64,000 bases of DNA from NCBI RefSeq assembly GCF_027270735.1, contig NZ_JAPWIJ010000005.1:124001-188000 (forward strand). The letters run 5' to 3'. This document shows positions 62,314-64,000 of this stretch, piece after piece. Positions within the stretch are counted from its first letter, which is position 1; each line of letters begins with the position of its first letter. The DNA is from Rhodococcus ruber (GTDB taxonomy: Bacteria > Actinomycetota > Actinomycetes > Mycobacteriales > Mycobacteriaceae). A program made the translations under genes and the position numbers. The notes beneath the pieces were generated by a model. That model saw nothing but the letters and a program-made list of their open reading frames with translations. It made no database searches and was not told where the DNA came from.

Positions 62314-64000
62314 GTGCTGATCGATGCGGCGACGCTTGCTGACGAGCTCGTCGCAGCCGGATTCGATATGGTCGTCGAAATCGGCAGGGGTACCTACGGA
62401 ATTGTGTTTCGCTGTGTGGAGCCCGATCTGGAACGGTTCGTCGCCGTCAAAGTTCTGACGCTGAGCAGAGATTCCGACGAAGGCGCACGCTTCGTTCGTG
62501 AGCAGCATGCCATGAGTCGACTGTCCAGTCACCCGAGCGTGGTCGAGATCCTGCGTGTTGGTGTGACGCACGAGAACCACCCTTACATTGTGATGCCCTA
62601 CTACAGCGAGGGGTCACTGGAGAACCTGATTCAAAGCTCAGGACGGTTGACAGTTCCGTCCGGCTTGCACATTGCCGCGTCCATTACGCGAGCGCTGGCT
62701 GCCGCACACCGACTGGGCATAGTCCATCGCGATGTGAAACCTGCGAATGTTCTCGTCGGCGACACCGGTGCAGCCGTATTGGGCGACTTCGGCATCGCGC
62801 ACATCCCCGGAGGGTTCGTCACAGGTACCGACACCATTACTGGCTCGCCGGCGTTTACTGCACCCGAAGTATTAGCGGGCTACCCAGCGACGTCCGCTGC
62901 GGACGTGTACAGCCTCGGCGGTACAGTGTTTGCTGCGTTGACGGGCCACGTGTTGTTCCAGAGGCGATCTGGAGAGAAGCTTTTCACTCAGTTCGTAAGA
63001 ATTGCGGCCCGAACCGCCTCTGAGCTTGCCGAGGCGGACCTTCCTACTGACGTATCGGACATCATCGAGAACGCAATGGCGGATTCACCGAGCGATCGAC
63101 CGACAACGGATGAACTCGTCGAGTTACTCGTCGAGTCCGCAGAGGCTCATGACACCCACACGGTTGCGGCCCCACGGCATGCGCAGAACACCAACACCAA
63201 CACCACGCGCGTCGAGGCGACAGTAGGCAACTTTTTGACGCGAAACGCGGCTTTCGTCGGCCGGAAGATCGAGATGCGGGAGGCAGAACACGCCTTCGGA
63301 CGATGTCGGTTGTTGACCCTGGCCGGCCCGGGCGGAGTAGGTAAGACCACTTTGGCCACCCAGCTGGCATCCAGGAATCGGGACAATTTCAAAGACGGCA
63401 CTTGGATGGTTGAACTGGGTGAGCAACGGGACCCATCGCTGCTGTTTCCAATGGTCGCAACTGCTTTACGACTGAGCGGTCGCCGAACTGCCCATCTGGA
63501 CGACATCATCGACCATCTGTATGAGCGGAATCTACTACTCGTCATCGACAACTGCGAGCACATGGTCGGCGATGTGGCGATATTTCTGGACGCCGTCTTG
63601 AAACGGGCTCCCGGCGTCCACATCCTGGCAACAAGCCGAGAGCCCCTCAACCTCGCCGACGAACAGATTCTGCGTGTCCTTCCAATGACGCTGCCCGACA
63701 GTGATGCTGCAACCACGCTGAAAGATCTAACCCATTACGACGCGGTCGCTCTTTTCCTCGATCGGGCAAGAACGGCGGCACCCGGTTTCGAATTGACCGT
63801 CGACAACCAGGACGACGTTGTCGACATCTGTCAGCAGCTCGAAGGCATCCCCCTTGCGATCGAGCTCGCCGCCGCCCGACTAGCTACACTTTCTCCACAC
63901 CAGCTTGCGCATCGTCTCAGCGATAGATTTTCGCTACTCAATCACGGATACAGAAATCTACCGGACAGACAGCGGACACTTCGCATGTGCATCGATTGGA
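62314..64000 (+). CDS. PknK-like Ser/Thr kinase-STAND ATPase regulator, 3' end outside window
   Basis: At least 562 residues, open to the end of the window. A protein kinase domain (about 15-275) has GRGTYG, Lys in FVAVKVL (46), HRDVKPANVL (138) and DFG (158), so it should be active. A linker leads to a STAND/AAA domain starting NFLTRNAAFVGR (about 306) with Walker A GPGGVGKTTLA (338) and LLLVIDNCEH. In PknK relatives a LuxR-type DNA-binding domain follows, outside this window. GTG 62314 is the first standard start, but family-like residues (KRYGVFAV) continue upstream in frame without one, so the true start is uncertain. Relation to the catabolic genes is unknown. Confidence 0.82.
   Translation, partial: MLIDAATLADELVAAGFDMVVEIGRGTYGIVFRCVEPDLERFVAVKVLTLSRDSDEGARFVREQHAMSRLSSHPSVVEILRVGVTHENHPYIVMPYYSEGSLENLIQSSGRLTVPSGLHIAASITRALAAAHRLGIVHRDVKPANVLVGDTGAAVLGDFGIAHIPGGFVTGTDTITGSPAFTAPEVLAGYPATSAADVYSLGGTVFAALTGHVLFQRRSGEKLFTQFVRIAARTASELAEADLPTDVSDIIENAMADSPSDRPTTDELVELLVESAEAHDTHTVAAPRHAQNTNTNTTRVEATVGNFLTRNAAFVGRKIEMREAEHAFGRCRLLTLAGPGGVGKTTLATQLASRNRDNFKDGTWMVELGEQRDPSLLFPMVATALRLSGRRTAHLDDIIDHLYERNLLLVIDNCEHMVGDVAIFLDAVLKRAPGVHILATSREPLNLADEQILRVLPMTLPDSDAATTLKDLTHYDAVALFLDRARTAAPGFELTVDNQDDVVDICQQLEGIPLAIELAAARLATLSPHQLAHRLSDRFSLLNHGYRNLPDRQRTLRMCIDW

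Noticed and set aside
1..64000. CRISPR arrays, rRNA genes or intact tRNA genes
   Set aside because: No regularly spaced repeats and no complete RNA gene were seen; only the partial tRNA at 20695-20741.

Overview
The window is high-GC, gene-dense DNA with many GTG starts and 4-base stop/start overlaps. It carries IclR, TetR and LysR regulators, a PknK-like kinase, and many acyl-CoA, SDR, flavin and thiolase enzymes. This is typical of a catabolically versatile mycolic-acid actinobacterium such as Rhodococcus or a close relative; the assignment is an inference from gene content.

Left part (1-14.4 kb). The window opens inside a glutamine-synthetase-like gene, followed by a fused FMN/2Fe-2S reductase and a class I glutamine amidotransferase. 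This gene set resembles aniline/amine dioxygenase systems, whose oxygenase subunits would lie off the left edge. After a gene-poor stretch come an MFS transporter, a nitroreductase-family enzyme and a DoxX protein, with a TetR regulator facing away. Then an IclR regulator diverges from a protocatechuate 3,4-dioxygenase pair (pcaHG), which is coupled to a FUSC-type membrane protein. A LysR regulator and a DMT exporter follow.

Middle part (14.4-21.6 kb) looks like an acquired island. It holds a STAND/NB-ARC-TPR protein (NLR-like) whose gene overlaps that of a small two-helix membrane protein. The two share a 24-residue motif, at the N-terminus of one and the C-terminus of the other, as in amyloid-type signalling pairs. 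Two further genes encode winged-helix proteins with Asn/Gly/Thr-rich beta-prone linkers and helical tails. A tyrosine recombinase broken by a one-base loss and a 47-base tRNA 3'-end fragment (candidate att site) follow. I regard this as the most likely undescribed system here, probably defence or regulated cell death.

Right part (21.6-62 kb) is one large catabolic region flanked by two TetR regulators. It contains three acyl-CoA ligases, five acyl-CoA dehydrogenase/dehydratase-like enzymes including their partners, four crotonase-family enzymes, four SDRs, five thiolase-fold proteins, two DUF35 proteins and a MaoC protein. It also has a P450, two luciferase-like flavin monooxygenases, a flavin reductase, a nitronate-monooxygenase-like protein, an SMP-30 lactonase, NTF2-like proteins, a RibBA and a second fused reductase. 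A consistent reading is oxygenation of a cyclic or branched substrate, lactone opening, CoA activation, removal of a hydroxyl by a phosphotransferase/dehydrogenase pair (as in levulinate/4-hydroxyacid catabolism), then beta-oxidation and retro-aldol or thiolytic cleavage. The substrate cannot be named from sequence.

Right edge: a PknK-type Ser/Thr kinase fused to a STAND ATPase runs off the window.
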